64,000 nt of DNA, from the NCBI GenBank assembly GCA_963383645.1, contig OY726564.1, positions 113,076,040-113,140,039 of the forward strand, given 5' to 3'. Source of the stretch: Muscardinus avellanarius. Taxonomy: Eukaryota > Chordata > Mammalia > Rodentia > Gliridae. The translations under genes and the position numbers were made by a program. This document shows positions 23,838 to 34,865 of the stretch, piece by piece. The notes under the pieces were generated by a model. The model was not told the DNA's origin. It saw only the letters and a list, made by a program, of their open reading frames with translations, and did no database searches. Numbering within the stretch: position 1 is the stretch's first letter; each line of letters opens with the position of its first letter.

Positions 23838-24011
23838 GAGGGGTACTGAAGACTGAACCCAGGGGTTTTCTGACTCTGAGCTACACCCTCAGTTCTTTTT
23901 AGTTTGAAACAGGACCTTGCTGGGTTACTGAGAGCCTCACTAAGTTGCTGCAGTCCTCCGGTCTCAGCCTCCCAAGTACTGGGATTACAGGCATGGACCA
24001 CTGTACCTGGC
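23838..24011 (-). mobile_element. B1-dID SINE, old type, internal deletion
   Basis: The plus strand runs from gaggggtactgaagactgaa to actgtacctggct. It lacks about 20 bp between the aagttgctg block and cagtcctccgg. Confidence 0.85.
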
Positions 24012-24133
24012 TCCATTACTTTTTAAAGGTATCAAAACATGTAAATTCTATTAATCAAAAATCCAGCTAAGTCATAGCCCCGTTGTGGCGAAATAAAAAG
24101 TGTCCCCTGCACATACTTTTTAAACCAGGAGTG

Positions 24134-24224
24134 ACCCTAATGTCTAAGCAATCTAATGTGTACCCTGTATTATAATGTGTACCAATCTAATGTGCACCCT
24201 AATGTCTGAGCAATCTAATGTGTA
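24134..24224 (+). repeat. Degenerate direct duplication, 62 bp period
   Basis: The 29 bp segment beginning accctaatgtct recurs 62 bp later with one mismatch (taagc/tgagc). Between the copies, aatctaatgtgtacc-like subunits repeat. Confidence 0.85.
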
Positions 24225-25194
24225 ACCGTCTGGCGGGGTAGAGGGTTTGTGCTAGTTACAATAGTTGCTGAGGGTCAACTTGGCCAGTAACGCTGGGGCA
24301 GAACAGAAACGCCAAGGAAACGTGTTTGGACCTTATCCACTTGGCATCGGGGAGCAGGAGAAGGCTTTTAAGCAAGTGAGTGGGACAATAAAAGAGGGTC
24401 TTGAGGAGAAACAATCTGGTTATGATTGAAAAAGAATGTGCAAGGACAGTCATAGCGACGGGTCCATGAGAAAGTGCTCGTAGACCACTGGTGAGCTGAT
24501 GCGGGTTTAGTTTGGCCAGGCCATAGTAGGCCAGACAAGGTGGTGCGTATACATGACAGTGTACAGGGCACTGGACTGGTGTCCTTTGTACATGAAGGGA
24601 GAGGATGCTCAAATATATCTCAAGGATAAACGTCCCGGTGAAAGGGACACCTGAAAACTCCTGGGGCAATGGCAGCAGCGATGTTTAGAGGTAAGGCAGT
24701 ACATTTGGCTTCCTTAGGGTCAATCCTAACCCTTCCGGGAAGATGTACTCACTTCTAGGCGTACTCGAGGTACCCAGGGAAGCATGGCCGTGTGCACAGA
24801 CCTTTCGTTGTCAGATGTGTGTTTGCACTTGGACACACAGCACAACTTAAAAAACTCCAAGCCAGACAAGTTTCCTGGCATGAGCCATCAGCTGGATTAA
24901 ACTCCTTTTTGGAGCTTTACATCTTTCTGGAGTATCACTTAGGATCTATTAAAATACGGCTTATGAGAAGATTCTTCCAGGAAGATATTTAAAGCATATC
25001 TGAATGAAGAAGCAGCTGTCAAGCCACGAAATACAATCACACAGGCGGCTTCGGCGTAGCCATCAAAGATCTGCTTCAAATCTTCCATGTCATAACATTA
25101 CACACTAAAATCTGCCTGCTGTCGGAAAGCAATGGCGATGTTCTGAAATAATACACGTGTTACTTGCATCCGAGAAAATGGCAATAGGGGTGAG

Positions 25195-25324
25195 GAACGC
25201 AAGCTTTGGAATGAGACTGGCAGGATTGACGTCCTAGGTCTAACAGTTACTGATCTTTAAAATGCAGGTTCCTCATCTGTAAAATAAGATGATGACGGTC
25301 GCTGCTTTGAGAGTTGGGAGGATT
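25195..25324 (+). mobile_element. MIR, left part
   Basis: The text cctcatctgtaaaataagatgatgacggtc followed by ggaggatta is the MIR 3' core (cctcatctgtaaaatggggataataat...gaggatta). It is interrupted at 25325 by a SINE and resumes at 25545. Confidence 0.75.
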
Positions 25325-25505
25325 AGCCAGGCATGGCGGCACATGCCCGTAATCCCAAGAGTCAGGAGTCTGAAACAGGAGGATCACAGGGTTGAGGTCA
25401 GCTTCAGCAATTTAGCAAAGCCCTCATCAACGTCGCAAGAACCTGTTTCAAAGTAAAAAGTAGGGCTGGGGATGCAGGGATTGAACACCCCTGGGTTCAA
25501 TCCCC

Positions 25506-25506
<1 letters not shown>
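25325..25506 (+). mobile_element. B1-dID SINE inserted into a MIR
   Basis: The element runs from agccaggcatggcggcacat to tgggttcaatccccaac and passes into a CA array. The flanks tttgagagttgggaggatta and tttgagaggatta are an imperfect target-site duplication. Confidence 0.88.

Positions 25507-25543
<37 letters not shown>
25507..25543. repeat. (AC)n at SINE tail
   Basis: About 18 AC units form the tail of the SINE at 25325-25506. Confidence 0.95.
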
Positions 25544-25544
<1 letters not shown>

Positions 25545-25630
25545 TCAGATTTGAGAGGATTAAATACAAATAAATATAAGGTGCTCCATGACACATGTAG
25601 TTAATGCTCAATAAACAAAAGCCATTTTTT
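25545..25630 (+). mobile_element. MIR, right part
   Basis: Ggattaaatacaaataaatataaggtgctcc...ttaatgctcaataaac continues the MIR 3' end (gcctggcacatagtaggtgctcaataaa) after the SINE. Confidence 0.75.
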
Positions 25631-26409
25631 CTATACCTAGACAAAATTGGCATTGGGTATGTACCGGGAGGAGAATAACAGAGCTACTGCAATAGTGGAG
25701 GTATCGGGTGATGTAGAAATACGGAGCACAGGTCACCATCTTATTTTGCACTTAAGTATGATTTTAGATCCCTCTCCTCTCCTCCTGGGAGCCTGCCTTT
25801 GTGATACTGCAACTGGAGTTTAGAACAAAGGTGGGAGGACTTCAGGGAGTTTCCAGAAACTTCAGGGACTTTCTGAGCAGTCTGTGTGTTAGTGGTGCAA
25901 AGATTTCCATCCAGGATTCTGGGAGAGTCGGAGGTCCAGTGGATCCCTCTTAGGTGACAGTGTTCAGAAAAGAACCTCCCAGAACCTAACAAACTAATTA
26001 TACTTGGATGTGAGATTTGAAACAATATTTATGCTTTACATTTTAACACCTTATAACCCATACATCTTTGTAAGGTTTTGCAAAAATTCTCACCCACAGA
26101 AACCTCATTCCGGCTCAGCCTCTCCCGGCTGGATAAACAGACATCACGAGCAGTGTCCCAGCTCAGGGTAAAGGAATGCGAGGTCGTAAAAGGGGCCACG
26201 TGCCTTCCTCCCTGGCTTTAACCCTTCTCTGCAACCTGGAGTACGCTGCTATGGCTGAGGCCTTTCCATGCCTTCCCAAACAGGAGGGCGTCTGGAGGAG
26301 GTCCTGGAGGTCCTGAAGGCTGAGTTGTCATTTTCTTAAGGCCTCTGAGTCTAGCTGGGAGGGTGACCTTAAGGAGCATGGGTGGCATCTCTAATTCAAA
26401 GAACACAGG

Positions 26410-26635
26410 GAACCACACCCGGCTCACGCTGGTCATCCCAGCACTTGGGAGGCTGAGACAGGAAGATCGTGGTTTGAGGCCAGCCTCAGTTATTTAGTGA
26501 GGCCCTTTGCAACTCAGTGAGACCCTGTTTCAAAATAAAGACTAAAAAATCGGGCTGGTGGTGTAGCTCAGAGGTAGAATGCCCCTGGGTTCCATCCCCA
26601 GTACTGCAAAAAATAAAAAATAAAATAAAAGCTAA
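26410..26635 (+). mobile_element. B1-dID SINE, old type
   Basis: It runs from aaccacacccggctcacgct to gggttccatccccagtactg with an AAAAT-rich tail. The extreme head is rearranged (cccggctcacgctggtcatc). Confidence 0.85.
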
Positions 26636-26942
26636 AAGAACACAGGAGGCAGAAGTTTACTGAGAAGTTTGATTTTGTCTAGCTTTGGGGGCTTGGTGAC
26701 TTTCATGGCTCTTTGAGATCTTCCAGTTCCTCTAAATCAACTCAAGCCCCATCTTTTTCCTCTAATTTTTCGATCTAATTCTGCTAATTACTAAGGAGGA
26801 TTTCTTTCCTCCAAAAGCAGACTTCCATGGATTCTCCAATGTACTACAGGGCAAAAAAAGTCAAGACACAAGACGGCCCATTCCATGTGACTCCAAAGCT
26901 CAGAAAGGTTGAACCAAGGTATAAGGAAAGGAGAGAGAGAGC

Positions 26943-27060
26943 GAGCTGGGTGTGAGGGGCACGCCTGGAGGCCTAGTGTTTGGGAGGCCGAGATTGCCAG
27001 TTTGAGGCCAGACTCAGCAACTTAGGGAGACCCTGTTACAAAATCAAAAAGAAGCCCACA
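26943..27060 (+). mobile_element. B1-dID SINE, B1-like half, diverged
   Basis: Gagctgggtgtgaggggcac to gggagaccctgttacaaaat. The ID half is missing or replaced by the next copy. Confidence 0.75.
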
Positions 27061-27079
27061 GTCCCAGTACTTAGAGCGG

Positions 27080-27340
27080 TAATTGTGCATGCCTAGAATC
27101 CTAGTACTCGGGAGACTGAGCCAAGAGGATTACGGGTGTGCAGCCAGCCTCAGCAACTCACTGAGGCCCTCTGCAACTTAGTGGGACACAGTGTCAATAA
27201 AAAAGATAAAATAGGGCTGGAGGTGTAACTCAGAGGTAGAAAATCTTTGGTTTCAATTCTCAGCACCACCTAAAATAAAATAGGGATTGAGGTATAGCTC
27301 AGAGGTAGAATGCCCCTAAATTAAATCCCTGGTACAAAGA
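27080..27340 (+). mobile_element. B1-dID SINE with duplicated ID half
   Basis: After the B1-like half there are two successive ID-like units, at about 27213-27270 (gggctggaggtgtaactcag) and 27287-27334 (gggattgaggtatagctcag), separated by taaaataaaata. The tail passes into the GAAA tract. Confidence 0.82.
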
Positions 27341-27342
27341 AA

Positions 27343-27483
27343 TTAAAGAAAGAAAGAAAGAAGGAAGGAAGGAAGGAAGGAAAGAAAGAAAGAAAGAAAG
27401 AAAGGAGAGAGAAAGAAAGGCAAGAGAAAGAGAAAGAAAGAAAGAAGAGAAAGAGAAAGAAACAGAGAGAAAGAAAGAGAAAG

Positions 27484-27546
<63 letters not shown>

Positions 27547-27548
27547 AA
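27343..27548. repeat. (GAAA)n/(GGAA)n polypurine tract, about 200 bp
   Basis: The plus strand is almost pure purine, built from gaaa, ggaa and gaga units. It continues the A-tail of the SINE at 27080-27340. Such mirror-symmetric tracts can form triplex DNA. Confidence 0.95.
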
Positions 27549-28446
27549 AAATGGAAAGAAAATGATTAGCCTTGGCGAGGCGTGGGGCAGGAGGGTGGGG
27601 AGCAGACTGGGAGTTTGGGATCCTGGTGGCTTTCTCTTGCTTCAGCAGGGTGTTTGAATTTTTGGCTCATGGAAATAGATCAGTGGTCTAAATACCAGAA
27701 TAGAACTCTGGTATTTAAGATGTGTTTTCCACTCAAATAATAGACATTTAAAACAACACTTCATACACACTGAAGTCACAGCACGTTTTGAAATGAGGGC
27801 ACATGTTCCCAATTTCCCAGTGAAGTGCCAGCGGCCCGGGGTGGGAACGTGGACTCCAGGGGTCCGGGGCTCGGCTGCCTGGCGTTCCAACTGAGAAATG
27901 CCTCCAGGTTGCATATCTGGGTGTTTTTTTTAAAAAAAGAATCCATAAAAGCTTTTATGCTCCATTTTGTATTCGAATGTTTGAAATCTTAAAGCATTGT
28001 TCCTCAAATTCAAACAAATCCTAATTAGATCTTCAAGTTAAAAAAAGAAAAAATTTTAAAAAAATACATAAATAAATAAATAAATAAACAAAAAGATCCC
28101 TCTGGGAAGATGTTCCTGTGGGTGTATCTTGTGGCTGGATGAGCCCTCCGGTTCTCCAGAGCTGACTCGGTTTTCCTGAGCCTGTCCCGGGCATTATCTG
28201 TCATGAAGGCAGCGTAAGCTTAAGACTGGAGATGGGGAAGATGGTTTCAGACTTGGGTCTACGCGTCCAGCTGGGCGGTCCTGGGCACACCGATCTTTCA
28301 AACCTCAGGCTCTCACTTATTAGCAACAGGTATCCACGCTGGTTTCCCAGTTCAAACAGAACTACATGCCACAGACATTTTCAGAGTGAAGCTGGACCCC
28401 CCGCTTCGATTCTCTGATGAATAACTAGAGAGAAGCCGTCAGAATG

Positions 28447-28665
28447 GGCCGCGGCGGCGCATGCGTGTGGTCCTAGGACTTGGGAGGCTGAGACAGGAGG
28501 ATCGCAGGTTCACAGCCAGCCTCAGCGACTTAGTGAGGCCCCCTGTGACTCAGTGAGATATTCGACTTGTTTCAATATGTAAAAAAAATTAAAAAACAGG
28601 GCTGGGGGTGTAGCTCAGAGGCAGAATGCTCCTGGGTTCAATCCTCACCACCATCGAAACAAAAA
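28447..28665 (+). mobile_element. B1-dID SINE, old type
   Basis: From gccgcggcggcgcatgcgtg to gggttcaatcctcaccacc. Full length. Confidence 0.88.
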
Positions 28666-29433
28666 ACAAAGGGCTTGCAGTGGGGAATGGTGTACGCGGG
28701 CGAAGTCGTGGACGGAACCCCGCCTCTGTGCCTGGGGCCTGGCCAGGGCGGCCGCCCGTCATAAACGTGCAATTTCTTTGCGCTGCCGTTACCTGGTATG
28801 TTTAAGTAATGAAACAGCTGCGGCGTTTCAACAGACAAAGGCTTACAGTATGTCTGAGGCAAGGCATTTATGGCTGGCTTCTAAACTCCTTAAACAATTC
28901 CATATGGACGCCCGAGCGGCTGGACGCTTAATGTAAACTTTCAAAGGAAACTGCCCACCAAATTCTGAACTTTATGAAACTTGGCTGGAACATATTCCTT
29001 TTTCAGAAGGCCGGGCAGCCATTCCCATTTCAGAGAGCAAAAGCCTCCGATCTGCTTCACAGGATGAGCAAGAAACAGGGGCCCGGTGCCAGCGGCTTCT
29101 CGGGGCCAGAGAACAGCTACCTTTGTCACCCAAAGCCATTTGGAGCGACAGCTGGGTTCAGGGCTAGGACGCAGAATGAGGAGTCAAACTATGAGTTTAC
29201 AAGCTGTGACTCTGTTTACTAATTCTCTCCTGTGAAGAGGTCTTCACTTTAAGTCAAATAAATAGAAAAAAGAACCAAACGGTTGCCTGGCACAGTGCCG
29301 GGTGTTTGCTGTTTGTGTTTTCTTGAACTCAGTGGGGTGCATTTTTGGTAATGCATAATTCTACATATTTAGAATTAGATGTATATGTAACTTAGAAACA
29401 TATAATGTGTATGTTATATCTGTATAAATACAC

Positions 29434-29481
29434 ATGTTTGTGTGTATGTGTGTGTGTGTGTGTGTATGTATGTGTGTGTGT
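29434..29481. repeat. (TG)n microsatellite
   Basis: An interrupted TG array (tgtgtatgtgtg) at the tail of the minus-strand SINE that follows. Confidence 0.9.
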
Positions 29482-29864
29482 TGCTAGGGGTTGAACCCAG
29501 GGACATTCTACCTCTGAGGTACATCCCCAGCCCTATTTTTTAAATTTTATTTGGGCCGGGCGTGGTGGCGCACGCTTGTAATCCCCGCGCTTGGGAGACA
29601 GAGACAGGAGGATCGCGCAGGTTCGAAGCCAGCCGCGTGCGCTGGCTTAGGAGACCCTGTTTCCAAATATAAAATGTAAAAAGAGGTCTGGGAGTGTAGC
29701 CCGGAGGTAGAAGGGCTTCCAGGAACCCCAGTACCACCAAAAAAAAAAAATTTTATTTGGAAAAAGGGTCTCACTAAGTTTCTGAGGCTGGCCTCAAACT
29801 TGTGATCCTCCTGTCTCAGCCTCCCAAGTACTGGGAATATAGGCTTGTGTCACTATACCAGGCA
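29482..29864 (-). mobile_element. B1-dID SINE, old type, interrupted by a plus-strand copy
   Basis: The left part (tgctaggggttgaacccagg to ttttaaattttatttgg) resumes at 29751 with ttttatttggaaaaagggtc and ends gtcactataccaggca. The insertion is at 29555-29750. Confidence 0.9.
29555..29750 (+). mobile_element. B1-dID SINE, young type B, nested, with target-site duplication
   Basis: Gccgggcgtggtggcgcacg to gggcttccaggaaccccagt plus an A-tail. The flanking duplication is attttatttgg on the left (29544-29554) and ttttatttgg on the right (29751-29760). Confidence 0.95.
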
Positions 29865-30310
29865 GTATATACTTTTATAAATATAAAATTATATCATACT
29901 TAATACATATTTTTTACAGATACAGAATTTATTAATGTGATATATATTATATCTATAAAATTATATATTTATATCTGTATATTTTTAAAACCAAAAGAAA
30001 AACAGTCATTTTAGATATGTAAAACTAATTTCTCATAGGTAAAAAAAAGTTAGATTTCAAAGGAAGGTAACCGTGCCCTCATGGGGATTCCGCATCTGTG
30101 AAACTGTTGTCTTCTTGTTAGTCTTGCTTCGAGGTCTGACCTCAGGGATCAGGTCTTAATTGAAGTCTTTTTCAAGGTTCTGTGAGGTCTCTCTCCAGAC
30201 GGCCCGCAGAGCCTCCGCCTCTAAGGATAATACGTTAGAGGTGAGGGGTTACCCTTTCATTAAAGCAGGCACACACTACGGTAAGGAGCGAGGGAAATTG
30301 CCCCAGCTTT

Positions 30311-30311
<1 letters not shown>

Positions 30312-30351
<40 letters not shown>
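30312..30351. repeat. (GT)n microsatellite
   Basis: About 20 uninterrupted GT units, not attached to a SINE. Confidence 0.95.
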
Positions 30352-30353
<2 letters not shown>

Positions 30354-31678
30354 CTTGAGACGGTGAAAGTAGACTTGATTTACAATAAGACTTGTTTTTC
30401 CTTTAGCTAATTCAAGCGACTGCACAGTGCTGGACAGGAAGTGCTGTTCCCCACGCTGGCGGTTTAATGGAGGGAGCCGTGTCTGCACGAATGGCGGGCT
30501 AATGACTTGGTAAAACAGGGAAAGATAAATGATCCCTAATCAGGAGGATGTTTAAATAAGCAAGTGCCTGGATATACCGCAGCAAAACAACCTGAATTCA
30601 TTTAAGCAAAGCTAAGAGGGTCATTTTAAAACGACACAGACTATTTGTTTAATACTTAGTTTTTTTCTAAGTGGCTCACGGCCACAAATTTTTCCCCCCA
30701 ATTTCCCTCATGGTTGTCCGAGCTACCTCTGTATTCCGACTGAAGTTGTAGAAGTGGCTGATTTCAGCTCAGAGGGGCCAAAGTATCCTCAGGTCACACA
30801 GCAGACCATTGATGACAGGGGACATGCTACTCCTACTTTCCACATTTCTGATGTATCTACCACCTGTGGCGTAGACCTTAAAGCCTACTGCTAAGCCCGC
30901 CTGGAAGCATAAAATCTATGTCAAAGATGAGATCGACACCTGAGTGCTTGGTGCTTCTGACAGAAGAGATTGCAAAGATCATGGGCACTGAGGGATTGTC
31001 AGACTTAAAATTAAATTCTGAAATGAATCTCGAACTCTGAGAAGTAGCCTTTTATAACTCTTCAACAGCAACCATGTTTTTCTCCCACGGTACTTTCGTG
31101 CTGACTGTCCCCTGGATGAATCTCTCTCAGAGAAGATAAATGACTTAGGCCAGCATAAGTCAGTAGCAGAAAAAGGCCGAGAACCCAGGTTTCTTCTGAA
31201 TTATAGTTTGGGGCTCTTTTTGCTGGTTTTTCATCTGATTTGTATTTCTCATAAGCAATGTTCCTAATATGTCATTGTTCGACATGTCTTTGGACAAGAC
31301 AAAAAATATGTCTTTGGAAGATAATTGGGAATAAAATTGCTGATGTCTCGCTGGTAGAGAGATTCAGAAAAACCTGCTATACAACACCTCATTACAGCCT
31401 TCTTTTCTAAAATATGACTTCCCTGATAATTTTTTGTGTTATTTCTTTTAAAGTTAACTATGAAAAGAACCAAACCAGATGCCACAATTTAAGGATAACA
31501 TCTAGACTGCTTCATATGATCCTGAAAGGAGACATTCTGGATAGTGTAAATCTACTGAAGACTAGTATAGCAGGATGCTTAAAGACATGTGGTCATATCA
31601 CCCTTCTAAGAGCAAAGGCAACTTTATATCCAAGGGATAAGGCAAGAAGCCCTCTCTTAAGTTAAAATAGCGTCTGTA

Positions 31679-32117
31679 GCCAGGCGTGGTGGCGCACACA
31701 AGTAATCCCAATACTTGGGAGGCTGAGATGTGAGGATTGCAGGTTTGTGGCCAGCCTCAACAACTTCATGAGGATCTCTGCAACTTAGTGAGAACCTGCT
31801 TCAAGATAAAAATCAAAACTAGGGCTGGGAGCCAGGCGTGGTGGTGCACACCTGTAATCCCAGCATTTGGGAGGCTGAGACAGGAGGACCGTGGTTCACA
31901 GACAGCCTCAGCTACTTAGTGAGGCCCTCTGCAGCTCAGTGAGACTCTGCCAAAATAAAGAATAAAAAATAGAACTGGGGGTGTAGCTTGGAGATAGAAC
32001 GCCCCTGGGTTCCCTCCCCAGAACTGCAAAAAACAAACAAACAAACAAACAAAATAGGGCTGATAGGGCTGGGGATGTAGCTCAGAGGTAGAATCCCCAT
32101 GGGTTCAATCCCTGGTA
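31679..32117 (+). mobile_element. B1-dID SINE interrupted by a second copy
   Basis: The outer copy starts gccaggcgtggtggcgcaca and reaches actagggctggg. Its ID half resumes near 32064 with gggctggggatgtagctcag and ends gttcaatccctggtaac. The inner copy is at 31829-32052. Confidence 0.85.
31829..32052 (+). mobile_element. B1-dID SINE, nested
   Basis: Gccaggcgtggtggtgcaca to gggttccctccccagaactg plus a CAAA-repeat tail. It sits exactly inside the gggctgg motif of the outer copy, which is repeated on both sides. Confidence 0.87.
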
Positions 32118-32145
32118 ACACACACACACACACACACACACGCAC
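32118..32145. repeat. (AC)n at SINE tail
   Basis: About 13 AC units end the outer SINE of the nested pair. Confidence 0.9.
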
Positions 32146-32560
32146 ATTAGCATCCATAGTTTACTATGATGAAAACAATCACAGTAACACCGGTGTGTAA
32201 GTACATGTAGGTAAAAGTATATCCTTTGCCTTTAATTTCAAGGTCTCTGAGCCAGAGCCCTTGGTTTTATTGCTGGCTTTGTAATCACTTCATACCATGA
32301 CCATGAATATAGTATATCTGCTCTTCTAGAACACCCTTCTAGAAGAGAAAGAATGAGGAACACCTTAGTACTGTAGCTAGAGGTTTTAAGTTTTCTTTCA
32401 TTGATCAGTCACTTACTTTTACTTTGTAAAGAAAAAAATCCATCAACCAGTTTGGGGAATAGATATTTCTATTATCCAGAAATTGCCTCAAAGAAAATGT
32501 GCTCGATTTCCATCCTCGGATACATGAGAAGTTCAAAGGGGCCAGTTTAGAGTCACTTAC

Positions 32561-32725
32561 GTTATTGATCATGAGGTGCATTATGGTTTTTGGAATCAGA
32601 TCTCGAATACACTTGTTGATGATGGACATGTAGGAGTCCACAAGGTTGCGGATGGTCTCCACCTGCCTCTCCAGCTGTGGGTCCATGGAAAAGTTTTCTG
32701 CTTGGCCATTCTCATCGTTTTCATT
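32561..32725 (-). CDS. DNM3: DNM3 coding exon, N-terminal part of the GTPase effector domain (partial gene)
   Basis: This internal exon has 55 codons (165 bp) in phase 0. It begins [20 protein letters not shown] and ends with the residues IMHLMINN. The acceptor is a pyrimidine-rich run ending ctataag, and the donor is gtaagt directly after AAT AAC. The acidic linker ([11 protein letters not shown]) followed by [20 protein letters not shown] is the PH-to-GED junction and first GED helix of classical dynamins. The linker and the segment [14 protein letters not shown] match dynamin-3 rather than dynamin-1 or -2, as I recall those proteins. The GED packs with the GTPase and middle domains to form the bundle-signalling element and stalk, which drives self-assembly and assembly-stimulated GTP hydrolysis during membrane fission. 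The next exon in the transcript is 21909-21683, and the phases join exactly. Dynamin family membership is near certain; the paralogue call rests on remembered sequence. Confidence 0.96.
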
Positions 32726-32780
32726 CTTATAGAAAGGAAACAAAACATGGATTATCTCACCTTCATGAAAAAGAAAAGAA

Positions 32781-32829
32781 GGAGGAGGAGGAGGAGGAGG
32801 AGGAGGAGGAGGAGGAGGAGGAGGAGGAG
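32781..32829. repeat. (GGA)n microsatellite, (TCC)n in the DNM3 sense strand
   Basis: About 16 GGA units lie 55 nt from the acceptor of the DNM3 exon ending at 32725. In the pre-mRNA this reads as a long UCC pyrimidine run upstream of the normal pyrimidine tract. Confidence 0.95.
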
Positions 32830-33871
32830 AAGGAAACACCAGATATTACCAAATGACCAACATCCTCTGCTTAGTGTATTTGGAATCCATGCCATTATTT
32901 GGTAACCTATTTATCATATCACCCACCAGTGAATTTGAAAAGCGATCAGTTGTTATTCTACTTTTAGCCTACCATATTCTCACAAAAGCAAGTATGTTAA
33001 TTCTCAGTGAATGTTTAGCTGGATAACAAAAATGAACAGAGCACCTGACCACATATCTCTTGAGGACAATCTACTCTTAAGCCATCTGTAAGCTGGCCAA
33101 AGAACTGCGTCCAAACCCAGGACGCAGATGTGAACCTCTGGGAGGTGTCTCTAGGGACTGTAGAGATTAGGAAAAACCTTGATGCTGTTTTGGCGTCTTT
33201 ACATCTTCTCTGGGTTGCATCAGCCCAGATTCAAAACTAAATCTCTTAGGACTGGCCTAGAGCCAAAATTAGAGATATAGGACATAATTGATTCTTCCCT
33301 GTTCTTCCTGGAATTTGTTATGCAAATCCAGGCTTCTGTCATCGCTACTAAAGGCTGGTTCTGTGGTGGAAAAAATGTACCATTTCTACTTCCAACTTGT
33401 TATTCTTTGAACAAAACAGAACTCATCTATACACAAAGAATTTATTTGTGCAACATGCGGGAAGCATCTGTTTTCGATACTATAGGACTCGGGTTAATTA
33501 ATTTTGGCTTATGCACCAGAGGCTGGGCTGCAATGGTCTCTTCATCATGCTGGGGCTGACCTCTTGGCTTGACATGGAAATCAATTTAGAGCAAATGGTC
33601 TCCATTCCAAGTCAGGTTAGGCCATTTAAGCCCCCAAATATGATGCAGATATGGGTAGCAGTCTGGCTTCTTTCTGGTATTTGGAAAGATTTAATTATGA
33701 ATGTAAAAAGGGGAAATAATTTATTGCTTCCAACGTGGACACAAAGTCCTTTTCTTTGGGAATGTACACACTTTGATCTGCCAGGTTTTCAATCATCCAA
33801 TCAGTTCTGGGCAAAGCACCATGCTAAACAGCTTATCTGGATCTACACGGGACAAGTGTGTCCTTTGCATT

Positions 33872-33917
<46 letters not shown>

Positions 33918-33928
33918 TGTGTGTGTAA
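33872..33928. repeat. (GT)n microsatellite
   Basis: About 27 GT units with one tacgtg interruption near the end. Confidence 0.95.
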
Positions 33929-34459
33929 GGAATATTTATAGCCCGCAAAATCAACAGTAACAAATATAGAAATATATAATCTTTTATATTGGCTTCCCTC
34001 GCTCAGAAATATCAAATGCTTAAAAAACACATTCAAATAATACATTGTCACTCTCCTGAACAACTGCCCTTCTCCACTGCTGACCTACGTGCGGACCCCG
34101 CACAGGGCCTCCTGGGGGCTGCATCAAAGTTAGTTCCTTCCCTTTTTGACTAGTTGCGGCTCATTGAGAACTGCCAGACTCTCCACATGCGTCCTGGACA
34201 TCGAAGGTGAAAAACAAAAGCAGAATTCTACTTCCAGTTCCAACCTTATAAAAAAGGCTAAAGTACGTGTATTCCAACCTTCGTGTTTCTGCAAACAGCT
34301 CCCCTCACCTGGAGCCCGCTCTTCCCAGCACTGACCCACCTCTCAGGACCTGTCATGCCTCCTGACAAGCCCCCACAACCCTCAGGCCCCAGCACCCCTC
34401 TCCTGCCCTGCACGCCTGCTATTCCTCTCATTATTACCATTGTTATTATTATTACTACT

Positions 34460-34865
34460 GATGCTTTTGGACTGGGGATTAAATGCAGGGGCATGCTACC
34501 TCTGAGCTATACCCCCAGCCCTATTTTTTTATTTTTTTAAATTTAATTTTATCTTTTGGTGGTACTGGGGTTCTTGGAAACCCTTCTACCTCCGGGCTAC
34601 GCTCCCAGACTTTTAAAAAATATTTTTATTTGGAAACAGGGTCTCTTAAGCCAGCGAGGCTGGCTTTGAACCTCTACGATCCTCCTGTCTCTGCCTCCCA
34701 AGAGCAGGGATTACAAGCGTGCGCCACCACACCCGGCTTATTTTTTTTTATTTATTTTAAAACAGTGTCACTAAGTTGCTGAGGGCTGGCTTCATTAAGT
34801 TGCTAAGGCTAGCCTTGAATCCATGACCCTCCTATCTCAGCCTCCTCTGTACTGAGATTAGAGGG
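34460..34865 (-). mobile_element. B1-dID SINE, old type, interrupted by a younger copy
   Basis: The left part (gactggggattaaatgcagg to the T-rich linker) continues after 34738 with aaaacagtgtcactaagttg and ends near cggcaccacttcctgct. Confidence 0.85.
34558..34737 (-). mobile_element. B1-dID SINE, young type B, nested
   Basis: Ggtggtactggggttcttgg to gcgccaccacacccggc. It is inserted in the T-rich linker of the older copy, in the same orientation. Confidence 0.92.

Larger units (their letters stand above)
21910..32560 (-). other. DNM3: DNM3 intron within the GED coding region (10.65 kb)
   Basis: The intron is bounded by donor gtaagt at 32560 and acceptor ggcag at 21910, and it interrupts GED between MINN and VKDF in phase 0. 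It contains SINEs, a near full-length ID-like tRNA-derived unit (23501-23574), MIR pieces, a 62 bp-spaced duplication at 24134-24224, a 200 bp polypurine tract at 27343-27548 and TG/CA microsatellites. Stretches with nothing recognisable include 21910-22280, 24230-25190, 25630-26400, 27560-28440, 28670-29430, 29870-30310 and 30360-31670. Confidence 0.9.

Noticed and set aside
32405..32839. A 144-residue protein starting with a poly-proline run
   Set aside because: Only the 55-codon exon inside it is real. The proline run is the intronic GGA array read backwards, and the tail is read-through into the next intron.
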